Below, piece after piece: positions 1 through 6,805 of a DNA stretch of 22,257 bases (its first letter is position 1; each line of letters begins with the position of its first letter). The translations under genes were made by a program, and so were the position numbers. Location of the stretch: NCBI GenBank assembly GCA_030765605.1, contig JAVCCG010000122.1:1-22257 (forward strand), read 5' to 3'. A model generated the notes under the pieces. The model was given only the letters and a program-made list of their open reading frames with translations. It was not told the DNA's origin and did no database searches. The stretch comes from Candidatus Alcyoniella australis. Its GTDB lineage: Bacteria; Lernaellota; Lernaellaia; JAVCCG01; Alcyoniellaceae.

Positions 1-696
1 CTGGTGGCCGGGATTTTCGGCGGCATGATCGTACTGCAAGTGTTGATCTACCTCTGGACGATCCAGGCCCTGGGTCGGCCCGAGATGCGCGGCGGCGTGC
101 TCTCGGCGGCCTTTGGCAACACCGGCGCGATCAACCTGCCGCTGAGTTACCTGGCCTTCGGCGACGAGGGCCTGCGCGTGGCCGTGCTGGTGATGGTCGT
201 GACCGCGGTGCTGCATTACAGCCTGGGGATCTACTCGATTGCCGGACGCCGGGCCGGGCTCGAGCTGGTTCGCTCGCCGCTGCTCTATGCGGCGATCGCC
301 GGATCGCTGGCCGGGCTCTACCAGTGGCAGGCGCCGCAGTGGATCGGCGTGACGATCCAGACCCTGGGTCAGGCCACGATTCCGCTGCTGCTGATCATGC
401 TCGGATTCCAGCTCTCGGCCACGCCGTTCACGATGTTCGGCAAAGGCGCGCTGATCGCGTTGGGCCGCAGCCTGGGCGGAGTGGCGATCGTCTGGCCGCT
501 GGTTGTACTGCTGCGGCTCGACGGACCACTGGCCGCGGTGCTGGTGATCTCCTCGTCAATGCCGCCGGCGATCGTCAACTTCATGCTCGCCCGACGCTAC
601 AACGCGGCGCCGGAACTCAACGCTGGGGCAATCATGGTCGGCACCGGCCTGGCGCTGGTAATCAGCTCGCTGCTGCTGATCCACTTCGCCGTCTAG
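1..696 (+). CDS. AEC-family transporter, 3' part (5' end outside window)
   Basis: The reading frame is open from the first base to the TAG at 694-696, so the gene is cut by the window edge; about 231 residues are visible. They are very hydrophobic and form roughly six to seven membrane segments. They include the conserved pattern of the auxin efflux carrier (AEC) family: a glycine/asparagine stretch AAFGNTGAINLPL near the start, a TIPLLLIMLGFQL segment in the middle and SSSMPPAIVNFMLA near the end. Family members are inner-membrane permeases for small carboxylates or amino acids; the substrate cannot be told from this fragment. It converges on the lipoprotein gene that ends at 707, with only 10 bases between the two stop codons and no obvious hairpin. 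The AEC family call is fairly safe; the specific function is unknown. Confidence 0.85.
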   Translation: MVAGIFGGMIVLQVLIYLWTIQALGRPEMRGGVLSAAFGNTGAINLPLSYLAFGDEGLRVAVLVMVVTAVLHYSLGIYSIAGRRAGLELVRSPLLYAAIAGSLAGLYQWQAPQWIGVTIQTLGQATIPLLLIMLGFQLSATPFTMFGKGALIALGRSLGGVAIVWPLVVLLRLDGPLAAVLVISSSMPPAIVNFMLARRYNAAPELNAGAIMVGTGLALVISSLLLIHFAV

Positions 697-706
697 CTCG
701 TATTAT

Positions 707-2335
707 TCAACGATCCTCAGGTACGGGCGGTCCCTTGACCGCGTGGTCGTGGTGCCCGTCCTGGTCAAAGGCTTCAGCCTGCTCGTCGTCGTAGAACAGC
801 ACCGCCACGGCCTCGGAGTCGTCCTCGGAGTTGATCGCCATCAGCATGCCGTAATAGAGGAACCCCTCGTAGGTCTTGCTGTCGATCTCCACGCTCACGC
901 CCTCGGCGCTGTTCTGGATCAACCAGGCCCAGTCCAGGGCCACCGACCACTGGCCGAGCACATCGTCGGTCGCGGGGTAGGCGCAGCGGTTCATCTGCTT
1001 CTCGCCGGTGAATTCGATGCTGACGTAGTCGCCGCCCTGGCACTCGATCTGGAACAGCCCGTCCTCGATCGTGCCCGAGACGAAGGTCCCGGAGTAGCTG
1101 ATGGTCAACTGCGTGGGGCAGACCTCGGGTTCGGGGTCGATCAGCACGTAGCTCAGCTCGAACCCGACGTCGGTCACCTCGCCGCTTAGCGGCAGACCCG
1201 AGACCTCGCCCAGATCCTCATCCGCCGGCGGCATGTACCAGGCGGCCGCGCCGTAGCCCTGGTCGCCGAAACGATTGATTGTAAGAAAGTACAGCGGCTC
1301 CAGGTCGCCGGGCCACTGCATCTGGAGCAGGTACGGACCCACCGGATCGTCCGGATCCCAAGCCATGTCGTCGCATTTACCCAGATCGTTGTTAAAAGCC
1401 GACAGCGGCATGCGCCAGATCAACGAGCTCGCGGACACGACCTGCCCGGCATCTGAGTCGTAGAGCCCGGCAATGCAATCGACCTGCACCGCATCGTCCC
1501 CCGGCAGCAGGCTCGAGGGAATCTCGCTCCCATCGGGGCTGCCGCGCGCGGGCAGGCTCAACTCGACGTCCACCGTCTGCGCGTTGTCCTCGATCTCGAA
1601 CTCGAAAATCGATTCTTCGCCCGACCCGTCGACGGCCACGTTGCCGCGCGAATCATCCCAGTCCATGCCGCACGAGGCGTAGCGGATCAGCCCTGCCTTG
1701 GCCGGGGCAAACTCGATTCGGCCGCTGAGCTCAATGCTTCCGCCCGGCGACGCGCTGTTTGCTGGATTGATTTGCAGGCTGCTTAGGTCGGGCTGCAGCG
1801 ACTCGTCGCCGCCCCACAGCGTTGAGACGCCCGGCCGCGAGGGACTGGAGGTCACCTTCCAGTCGGTGTCTCCCTGGCTGTCCTGCTCGCGGGAAAAGAC
1901 CGCCGTCGAGTTGGCCTGGATCTGCGCGTAGAGCACCAGATCGAGCTGTTCTTCATCCATCTGCGCCTGGTAGAGCACGTCGATCTGCGCCTGCGCCGCG
2001 TCGCCGTCGATCGTTACCACGGTCTGAAGCGTATAGCTGGTAACCGTCAACTCCGAGTCCTCGATATTCTCGTAGGCCTCGGCATGCAGGCCCGCACGAT
2101 CCAGGCCCGCGTAATTGTAGTGCTGCGAGATGTGCGGCCAGACCAGCTCGTCGTAGGCCTCGTTGGTCTGCAAGGAATAGCCCTGGATCATCTCGGCCAC
2201 GATCTGCTCGATGCGCGCTGCATCGTCGTCGTCGTCGTCGTCGTCGTCGTCCGCCTCGCAGGCACCCAGCAGCAGCCCCAGGACCAAAAATCCCAGCAGC
2301 GCGAATATCGCCAGTAGTTTAAGCGTGCGTCTCAT
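707..2335 (-). CDS. Secreted poly-Asp lipoprotein, possible NTF2-like domain
   Basis: The 542-aa product has a type II signal peptide: charged MRRTLK, a leucine-rich core, then the lipobox LLGAC with Cys26 as the lipidation site. Ten consecutive aspartates follow at 29-38, then a soluble exported region. Residues about 40-165 look like an NTF2/SnoaL-type alpha+beta fold: a helical start, alternating strands ending in a DWKV-type strand, and an aromatic-rich middle. This is a judgement from pattern, not a database match. The rest (about 170-525) is acidic, beta-rich and contains six scattered cysteines that could pair as disulfides. Start chosen: ATG with AGAGGA seven bases upstream. No enzyme motif was recognised. 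The +2 residue after the lipid cysteine is Glu. It is probably cell-envelope exposed, function unknown. The neighbouring AEC gene is convergent and unlikely to be related. Confidence 0.8.
   Translation of the reverse strand: MRRTLKLLAIFALLGFLVLGLLLGACEADDDDDDDDDDAARIEQIVAEMIQGYSLQTNEAYDELVWPHISQHYNYAGLDRAGLHAEAYENIEDSELTVTSYTLQTVVTIDGDAAQAQIDVLYQAQMDEEQLDLVLYAQIQANSTAVFSREQDSQGDTDWKVTSSPSRPGVSTLWGGDESLQPDLSSLQINPANSASPGGSIELSGRIEFAPAKAGLIRYASCGMDWDDSRGNVAVDGSGEESIFEFEIEDNAQTVDVELSLPARGSPDGSEIPSSLLPGDDAVQVDCIAGLYDSDAGQVVSASSLIWRMPLSAFNNDLGKCDDMAWDPDDPVGPYLLQMQWPGDLEPLYFLTINRFGDQGYGAAAWYMPPADEDLGEVSGLPLSGEVTDVGFELSYVLIDPEPEVCPTQLTISYSGTFVSGTIEDGLFQIECQGGDYVSIEFTGEKQMNRCAYPATDDVLGQWSVALDWAWLIQNSAEGVSVEIDSKTYEGFLYYGMLMAINSEDDSEAVAVLFYDDEQAEAFDQDGHHDHAVKGPPVPEDR
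2222..2251 (-). repeat. GAC trinucleotide run encoding ten Asp
   Basis: On the minus strand nine identical GAC codons followed by one GAT form an almost pure trinucleotide tract just after the lipidated cysteine codon. Gain or loss of repeat units would keep the frame and change only the length of the acidic linker. Confidence 0.9.
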
Positions 2336-2642
2336 GGTTTTATCCTCTCTTCTTTCTCATACAAATCAAATCAGCTGCCGCCTTTAGCGTCAACTTGTTT
2401 ACTGCGGCGAGCCGATCGAACTGGGGCCAGGCGACGCGCTGATCGGGCCATCGCGCCGGCTTAGAGTCGGCACAAAACTCGCGAACTACGATTGGTTTTA
2501 ACCAACGACCAATCCCGCGTCGCGGCATGGGGTTTGGCGTTGAACAATGATGGTCGTGCTACGCGAGTTTTGCGGGCACCTCAAAGGTGCCCCAGGCGAG
2601 CCCTAGACACAAAGATTGTGGCGGCTTCAAGCCGCCGTTGTG
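2336..2642. other. Non-coding gap rich in inverted repeats
   Basis: No credible gene lies in these 307 bases. Several inverted repeats are visible. CAAAACTCGCG at 2473-2483 is repeated inverted at 2562-2572. Between these arms sits TTGGTT-TT-AACCAA (2492-2505) and an overlapping alternative pair, GATTGGT (2490-2496) with ACCAATC (2508-2514). Next to the outer arm is the hairpin GGGCACC-TCAAA-GGTGCCC (2574-2592). The stretch must hold the promoter of the lipoprotein gene and the 3' end of the rhodanese/MauE transcript. TTGGTTTTAACCAA could be an operator about 160 bases upstream of the lipoprotein start. Confidence 0.5.
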
Positions 2643-2644
2643 TC
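2606..2644 (-). terminator. Stem-loop at the end of the MauE-like gene
   Basis: Outer arms GACACAA (2606-2612) and TTGTGTC (2638-2644) enclose a perfect inner hairpin, GGCGGC-TTCAA-GCCGCC (2620-2636). The outer arm overlaps the stop codon of the MauE-like gene (2643-2645). There is no long T-run after it, so it may act as a weak terminator or a 3'-end stabiliser rather than a classical intrinsic terminator. Confidence 0.4.
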
Positions 2645-3104
2645 AGCGCAAGGCCTTGATCTTGCTCCCCAGGCCCCAGACGCCGCTGTGCAGCCACCAG
2701 ATCGCCGCGCACAGCACGAACAGTCCGTTGTCGCGCAGCACGGTGAGTATGGTGATGTTCGAGCCCGAGCCGTCCTGGGTGAAGCAGCCGCAGTCGATGT
2801 CCAGGCCGATGATCCGCGCGCGGGTCACGCCGACGGCAAACGAGAGGCTCATCAGGCTGACAAGCAGCGCGCTGGGTCGCACAAAGATCCCGAGAATCAG
2901 CGCCACACCGATCAGCAATTCGCACGGCGGCAGGCACAGGGCGAACAGGTTGTTCAGCGCATAGGGTAAAAAGGCGTAGTTGGCCACGGACTGACTGAAC
3001 AGCTCGGGGTTGGCGATCTTGTCCAACGAGGCGTAGACGAACACCGCGCCGACGAAGATCCGCGCCAGGGCCAGCAGCCGATCGACGATCGCGCGGCCGC
3101 TCAT
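2643..3104 (-). CDS. MauE/DoxX-like four-helix membrane redox protein
   Basis: The 153-aa protein has about four membrane helices and matches the MauE/DoxX-type pattern: ARIFVGAVFVYASLDKI in helix 1, a PPCELLIG segment in helix 2, and IDCGCF (Cys105, Cys107) in the loop before the last helix. MauE was named for methylamine dehydrogenase maturation, but most homologues outside mau clusters are membrane proteins of uncertain redox role, often next to thioredoxin- or rhodanese-like genes. The start is the ATG at 3104 that overlaps the rhodanese TGA (ATGA). The frame stays open further upstream to 3218, but that part lies inside the rhodanese gene. The overlap implies translational coupling with the rhodanese gene. 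Family call good; function inferred only from context. Confidence 0.8.
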   Translation of the reverse strand: MSGRAIVDRLLALARIFVGAVFVYASLDKIANPELFSQSVANYAFLPYALNNLFALCLPPCELLIGVALILGIFVRPSALLVSLMSLSFAVGVTRARIIGLDIDCGCFTQDGSGSNITILTVLRDNGLFVLCAAIWWLHSGVWGLGSKIKALR

Positions 3105-3682
3105 GGCTCGCCCCAGGCGCCGCCGGAATCTGATGGCGGAAACAGCTCGTTCACATCGAGTTGCTGTTCTTGCGGCTGCTCGCCGCTGCCCAATGTCGGG
3201 TAGCCCGCGGCACTCCACTCGGGCCAGCCGCCAAAGAACACGCCGATGCCCGAGTAGCCCATATCGACCAGGCGTTCGGCCAGCAGGTCGCTGGAGTGGC
3301 AGTCGACGCCGGAGCAGTAGGTCACCAGCCGGATTCCGGGCAAGGCCTGCTCCAAAATTCGATCGATGTGCTCCGGATCAAGGGTATCCACGTTCAACGC
3401 GCCGCTGATGTGACCGGCGTCGTATTCTTCCCGGCTGCGCGAGTCCAGGAACAGCGCCTCAGCTGTATCGAACAGCTCCTTGGCCTGTTCCAGGTCGATC
3501 GGGTTGGTGGCCGACGGGGCCGTGCGCTCGTAGATCCAGGGGATGCGGTCGGACCGCAACGCGTTGCTCCCCAGGCCGATGGCGGCCGCAAGGGCGACGA
3601 TCAATGCGGCGATGACAAGCGTACGCAACGACAATGGGCCATCGGAATAGCTCTGTTTATTGCCGTTCGATGTATTGCCCAT
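3101..3682 (-). CDS. Membrane-anchored rhodanese-domain protein
   Basis: The product is about 193 aa. A single membrane anchor lies near residues 19-40, followed by a periplasmic rhodanese domain at about 60-165. Visible hallmarks are LFLDSRSREEYDAGHISGALN, the catalytic-loop cysteine in YCSGVDCHSS (Cys123, with a second cysteine at 128), and the closing FFGGWPEWSAAGYP. Rhodaneses move sulfane sulfur or act in thiol redox. The loop lacks the usual Arg before the SS pair and instead has a second Cys, which could allow a disulfide. Start chosen: ATG 3682, preceded by GAGAG; an in-frame ATG at 3697 has no ribosome binding site. The gene overlaps the MauE-like gene downstream by four bases, suggesting a joint sulfur/thiol redox role at the membrane. 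Confidence 0.85.
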   Translation of the reverse strand: MGNTSNGNKQSYSDGPLSLRTLVIAALIVALAAAIGLGSNALRSDRIPWIYERTAPSATNPIDLEQAKELFDTAEALFLDSRSREEYDAGHISGALNVDTLDPEHIDRILEQALPGIRLVTYCSGVDCHSSDLLAERLVDMGYSGIGVFFGGWPEWSAAGYPTLGSGEQPQEQQLDVNELFPPSDSGGAWGEP

Positions 3683-3801
3683 CTTACATTCTCTCATTGG
3701 TTGATCGGGCTACACTTTTCCAGCCGGTCGACCGCTGAGGGTAGCACAACAGGCCCTTTGCATGAAGACGACGGCTGACAACACACCGGCCCGAAGCTGG
3801 A

Positions 3802-3831
3802 TTGACATGGTAAACGCTCAGCGAGTAGTAT
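3802..3831 (+). promoter_or_regulatory. Sigma70-like promoter for the NFU gene
   Basis: TTGACA (3802-3807) is a perfect -35 box, followed by an 18-base spacer and TAGTAT (3826-3831) as the -10 box. It sits about 30 bases before the NFU start codon in the divergent gap between the rhodanese and NFU genes. Confidence 0.5.
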
Positions 3832-3861
3832 CTTGCGATCTTTCGGGCAAACGGAGGCATT

Positions 3862-4086
3862 ATGAAGGAAAAGGTACAATCGGTAATCGAACGCATCCGC
3901 CCATTCCTGCAGCGTGACGGCGGGGATATCGAGCTGGTGGACGTCGACGAGCAGGGCGTGGTTTCGGTCCGGCTCAGAGGCGCGTGCCACGGCTGTCCCG
4001 GCGCGCAGATGACGCTGAAGATGGGTGTTGAACGCACTTTAAAAGAAGAAATTCCCGAGGTTAAAGAGGTCGTGGCCGTCAACTGA
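3862..4086 (+). CDS. NifU C-terminal-like (NFU) Fe-S cluster carrier
   Basis: The 74-aa protein consists only of the NFU domain. It contains the family signature [17 protein letters not shown]-like start (here [15 protein letters not shown]) and the cluster-binding CxxC in GACHGCPGA (Cys42, Cys45). Two subunits usually share one [4Fe-4S] cluster, which is passed to apo-proteins in the cytoplasm. Single-domain NFU proteins of this length are common in anaerobes and delta-proteobacteria. The ATG has a good ribosome binding site (GGAGG) and a convincing promoter upstream. The next gene encodes a ferredoxin, a likely client or functional partner. The call is secure. Confidence 0.95.
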   Translation: MKEKVQSVIERIRPFLQRDGGDIELVDVDEQGVVSVRLRGACHGCPGAQMTLKMGVERTLKEEIPEVKEVVAVN

Positions 4087-4134
4087 TTTCGTTGCCGACC
4101 GTTTCTTGTTTTAGTCGAAAAGAGGAGTTGCTCG

Positions 4135-4305
4135 ATGGCCTATAAAATCACCAGTGAATGTATCGCCTGTGGCTCGTGCATCGAGGAATGCGCTGCGGAC
4201 GCCATCTCCGAGGGTGACATCTATACGATCGACCTTGAGAAGTGCACCGACTGCGGCGCCTGCGCCGATGTCTGCCCGGTAGACGCCTGCGTTCCCGCCG
4301 AGTAA
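4135..4305 (+). CDS. Small 2[4Fe-4S] ferredoxin
   Basis: This 56-aa gene has two ferredoxin motifs: CIACGSCIEEC (Cys9, 12, 15, 19) and CTDCGACADVC (Cys37, 40, 43, 47), spaced as in clostridial-type ferredoxins. The second motif ends in the usual CP; the first has Ala instead of Pro after its last cysteine. An extra Cys52 lies near the C-terminus. It serves as a low-potential cytoplasmic electron carrier. Ribosome binding site GAGGAG sits seven bases before the ATG. It follows the NFU gene by 48 bases in the same direction and is probably co-transcribed, so carrier and cluster-donor genes are side by side. Confidence 0.95.
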   Translation: MAYKITSECIACGSCIEECAADAISEGDIYTIDLEKCTDCGACADVCPVDACVPAE

Positions 4306-4330
4306 TCCAAGCTTAACGTTCTGTTGCGAA

Positions 4331-4380
4331 ATAAATCCGTTACGCCGCCGGCAATCGACCGGAGGGGCGTAGCGGTTTAT
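4331..4380. other. Long stem-loop between ferredoxin and maf
   Basis: ATAAATCCGTTACGCC (4331-4346) pairs with GGCGTAGCGGTTTAT (4366-4380) with one bulge and one G-U pair. The loop contains CCGG twice and can fold further. There is no T-run, so it is not a standard intrinsic terminator. It could end or stabilise the ferredoxin transcript, or be a leader structure of the maf operon. Confidence 0.5.
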
Positions 4381-4403
4381 CTGCGTCCAAGGATCGCCTG
4401 CTA

Positions 4404-4991
4404 ATGAAAAAATTCGTCCTGGCCAGCGCCTCGCCCCGCCGCAAAGAACTGCTGGGATCGCTGGGGCTGGATTTCATCATCGACCCGGCGCACGTTGACG
4501 AGAGCGCCCTGCCCGGCGAGGGGCCCGAGAAGCACACCCTGCGGCTGGCCCAGACCAAGGCCCGCACCGTTGCCGCCCGGCATCCGGGTTTTTGGGTGCT
4601 CGGCGCGGACACCGCGGTGGTGATCGACGAACTGATTTTGGGCAAGCCGCGCGACGTCGAGGACGCCGTGGCCATGCTGCTGCTGATCCAGGGGCGCAGC
4701 CACACGGTTGTCAGCGCCTTCGCCTTTTGCGGCGGGCCGCACGACGCGTGCGAGTCCGCGGCGGTCGCCTCGCAGGTCGAACTGCGATCCTTGACGCCCG
4801 CTCAAGCACGGTGGTATGTCTCCACCGGCGAGCCGATGGACAAGGCCGGCGCCTACGCGATCCAGGGCATCGGCGCCTGCTTGGTGCGCAGTGTGCGTGG
4901 ATCATACACCAACGTGGTCGGCCTGCCCTTGGCCGAAACGATCGACGTTGCCGCGCGTCTGGAGATCCTCGATTTGGAGGAACTTAGATGA
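4404..4991 (+). CDS. maf: Maf-like nucleoside triphosphate pyrophosphatase (dTTP/UTP type)
   Basis: The 195-aa protein has the typical Maf length and signatures: N-terminal [12 protein letters not shown], the catalytic-region [19 protein letters not shown], and [10 protein letters not shown] near the C-terminus. Maf proteins hydrolyse non-canonical or pyrimidine NTPs to NMP and pyrophosphate, acting as house-cleaning enzymes and influencing septum formation. The pattern before [10 protein letters not shown] ([15 protein letters not shown]) is that of the YhdE-like dTTP/UTP subgroup rather than the YceF subgroup, though this sub-assignment is by eye. The ATG is preceded by AAGGA. The stop overlaps the start of the yggS-like gene (ATGA at 4988-4991), implying translational coupling in the operon maf-yggS-proC-yggT. 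Confidence 0.92.
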   Translation: MKKFVLASASPRRKELLGSLGLDFIIDPAHVDESALPGEGPEKHTLRLAQTKARTVAARHPGFWVLGADTAVVIDELILGKPRDVEDAVAMLLLIQGRSHTVVSAFAFCGGPHDACESAAVASQVELRSLTPAQARWYVSTGEPMDKAGAYAIQGIGACLVRSVRGSYTNVVGLPLAETIDVAARLEILDLEELR

Positions 4992-5707
4992 ATAAAATCG
5001 CAATCACCCTCGAGCAGGTCAAAGAACGCATCGCCAAGGCCGCGCACGCGGCGGGCCGCGATCCCGATACGGTGCGGCTGGTGGCGGTAAGCAAAACCAT
5101 GCCGCTGGAGATGATCGAGCAGGCGCTTGAGGCCGGACAGCGCGACTTCGGCGAGAACTACATCCAAGAGGCGGTAAACAAAGTCGACACGCTCAGCGGT
5201 AGGGACATCTGCTGGCATTTCATCGGCCATCTGCAACGCAACAAGGCCAAATTCGTGCCCGGCCGTTTTAAGTTGATGCACTCAGTGGATAGTCTGCGCC
5301 TGGCAGAGGCGTTGAACAGGCGCGCCGGTGCCGAAGGGCTCGTGCAGCAGGTGCTGGTGCAGGTCAACATCTCCGACGAACAGAGCAAGTCGGGAATCGA
5401 CTCCGCAGGGCTGCGCGAATTGCTCATTGCGATCTCCGAGCTGGGCAACGTCAAGGTGCTGGGACTGATGACCATGCCGCCGTTTCTGCCCAACGAGCAG
5501 GCGCGGCCCTACTTCCGCGAGCTAATAAAGCTGCGCGAGCAGGTCGCACCGCACGTTCCGGCCAACGTCAGCCTGGACGAGCTGAGCATGGGCATGACCG
5601 GCGATCTGGAGGCGGCGATCGAGTTCGGCGCTACAATCGTCCGCGTGGGAACGGCGATCTTCGGCGCGAGGCAAGGCTCCTCGTGCGCAATTGGGGAAAC
5701 GGACTGA
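4988..5707 (+). CDS. yggS: YggS/PROSC-family PLP homeostasis protein
   Basis: The 239-aa protein belongs to the YggS (PLPBP) family of pyridoxal-5'-phosphate-binding proteins, which buffer PLP and affect amino-acid and keto-acid pools; no enzymatic activity is established. Key features are VAVSKTMP with the PLP-binding Lys36, [28 protein letters not shown], and the phosphate-binding C-terminal [18 protein letters not shown] followed by VRVGTAIFG. The length is normal. The ATG overlaps the maf stop and has a strong GGAGG. The TGA shares one base with the next ATG (TGATG at 5705-5709). Being next to proC matches the very common yggS-proC-yggT gene order. Confidence 0.94.
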   Translation: MNKIAITLEQVKERIAKAAHAAGRDPDTVRLVAVSKTMPLEMIEQALEAGQRDFGENYIQEAVNKVDTLSGRDICWHFIGHLQRNKAKFVPGRFKLMHSVDSLRLAEALNRRAGAEGLVQQVLVQVNISDEQSKSGIDSAGLRELLIAISELGNVKVLGLMTMPPFLPNEQARPYFRELIKLREQVAPHVPANVSLDELSMGMTGDLEAAIEFGATIVRVGTAIFGARQGSSCAIGETD

Positions 5708-6546
5708 TGTTCACAGGGCATTCGATCGGCATTATCGGTGCGGGCAATATGGGCGAGATCCTGATCAAGGGAATTCTGCGCGGCGAGCTGCTGCCCGCCG
5801 AGCGGATCATCGCCTCAGACTTGGGAGCCGACAAGCTGGCGGGGATCGCAAAAAACTACGGAGTGCGCACCACCGCGGACAACCGCGAATTGGTGCGCGA
5901 GACCTCGATCGTGTTGCTGGCGGTCAAGCCGCAGAACGTGACCCATGTGCTCAAAGGGATCGGCGACGAGCTCGACTCGAATCATTTACTGATCTCGATC
6001 GCCGCCGGAGTCTCGACCGGCACGCTGCACAAGCTGGCGGGCAACGGCTCGCGCCTGGTGCGGGTAATGCCCAACGCGCCGGCAATGGTCGGCGAGGGGA
6101 TGTCGGTGCTCTGCCCGGCGCAAAACGTGGGCGAGGACGACCTAGCGCTGGCCCGCGAGATCTTCGACTCCATCGGACGCAGCGTGGTGTTGCACGACGA
6201 GAGCCTGATGGACGTGGTCACCGGACTCTCCGGCTCGGGACCTGCGTTCATCTTCATGATGATCGAGGCGCTCTCCGACGCCGGTGTGCAACTGGGCCTC
6301 TCGCGCAAGGTCAGTAATCTGCTCTCGGCTCAGACAGTGCTCGGCGCGGCTAAAATGTTCATCGACACCGGCCGCCACGCCGGATACCTCAAGGACCTGG
6401 TGGCCACGCCCGGCGGCACGACCTTCGCCGGACTCAAGGAACTCGAGCGCGGCAACTTCCGCTCGACGATGATGGAGGCTGTGGAGGCCGCCACGCGGCG
6501 CAGCCGCGAGTTGGGCTTGCTGCGCGAGCAGGAGCAGGAGGACTAA
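5707..6546 (+). CDS. proC: Pyrroline-5-carboxylate reductase
   Basis: The 279-aa enzyme catalyses the last step of proline synthesis, NAD(P)H-dependent reduction of 1-pyrroline-5-carboxylate. The N-terminal Rossmann motif is GIIGAGNMGE; later come LLAVKPQNV, RVMPNAPAMVGEGMSVL, the helix entry GLSGSGPAF, and the signature LVATPGGTTFAGLKELE. All are canonical and the length is standard. I chose the ATG at 5707, which abuts the yggS stop (TGATG). An in-frame ATG 24 bases further upstream lies inside yggS and would add an atypical extension before the Rossmann fold. It is the third gene of the coupled operon. Confidence 0.95.
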   Translation: MFTGHSIGIIGAGNMGEILIKGILRGELLPAERIIASDLGADKLAGIAKNYGVRTTADNRELVRETSIVLLAVKPQNVTHVLKGIGDELDSNHLLISIAAGVSTGTLHKLAGNGSRLVRVMPNAPAMVGEGMSVLCPAQNVGEDDLALAREIFDSIGRSVVLHDESLMDVVTGLSGSGPAFIFMMIEALSDAGVQLGLSRKVSNLLSAQTVLGAAKMFIDTGRHAGYLKDLVATPGGTTFAGLKELERGNFRSTMMEAVEAATRRSRELGLLREQEQED

Positions 6547-6553
6547 GCGGGTT

Positions 6554-6805
6554 TTGATAATCAGGCTGCTGATCGCGCTGATTAACCTCTACGTGCTGGT
6601 GATCGTGGCCCAGGCGTTGCTCAGTTGGTTCATCCGCGATCCGCGACACCCGCTGATGCAGACCCTGCGGCGCTTGACCGAGCCGCTGTACGGACCGATC
6701 CGCCGCACGCTGCGCCTCGAAGGCTTAAGCATCGATCCCACGCCGCTGATTTTGATTGTCCTGCTGATGATCGTGCAGGCGATGCTCGAGGGTCTGCTAC
6801 GCTGA
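6554..6805 (+). CDS. yggT: YggT-family small membrane protein
   Basis: The 83-aa product has two hydrophobic helices (about residues 2-26 and 62-80) around the conserved YGGT-family loop SWFIRDPRHPLMQTLRRLTEPLYGPIRR. The family is found next to proC/yggS in many bacteria and in chloroplasts; roles in osmotic stress, cell division or thylakoid biogenesis have been proposed, and its molecular function is not settled. The start is a TTG at 6554, seven bases after the proC stop, with only a weak upstream purine signal. No ATG or GTG gives a better start. Its last nine bases overlap the end of the convergent acyl-CoA synthetase gene. Confidence 0.88.
   Translation: MIIRLLIALINLYVLVIVAQALLSWFIRDPRHPLMQTLRRLTEPLYGPIRRTLRLEGLSIDPTPLILIVLLMIVQAMLEGLLR

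Noticed and set aside
2340-2528. 62-codon minus-strand frame just upstream of the first lipoprotein
   Set aside because: It crosses the inverted-repeat region and ends at the lipoprotein ribosome binding site; no sign of coding constraint.
3105-3218. N-terminal extension of the MauE-like protein
   Set aside because: The extension lies wholly inside the rhodanese gene and is Arg/Ala-rich, whereas the ATG at 3104 gives the normal family start and a stop/start overlap.
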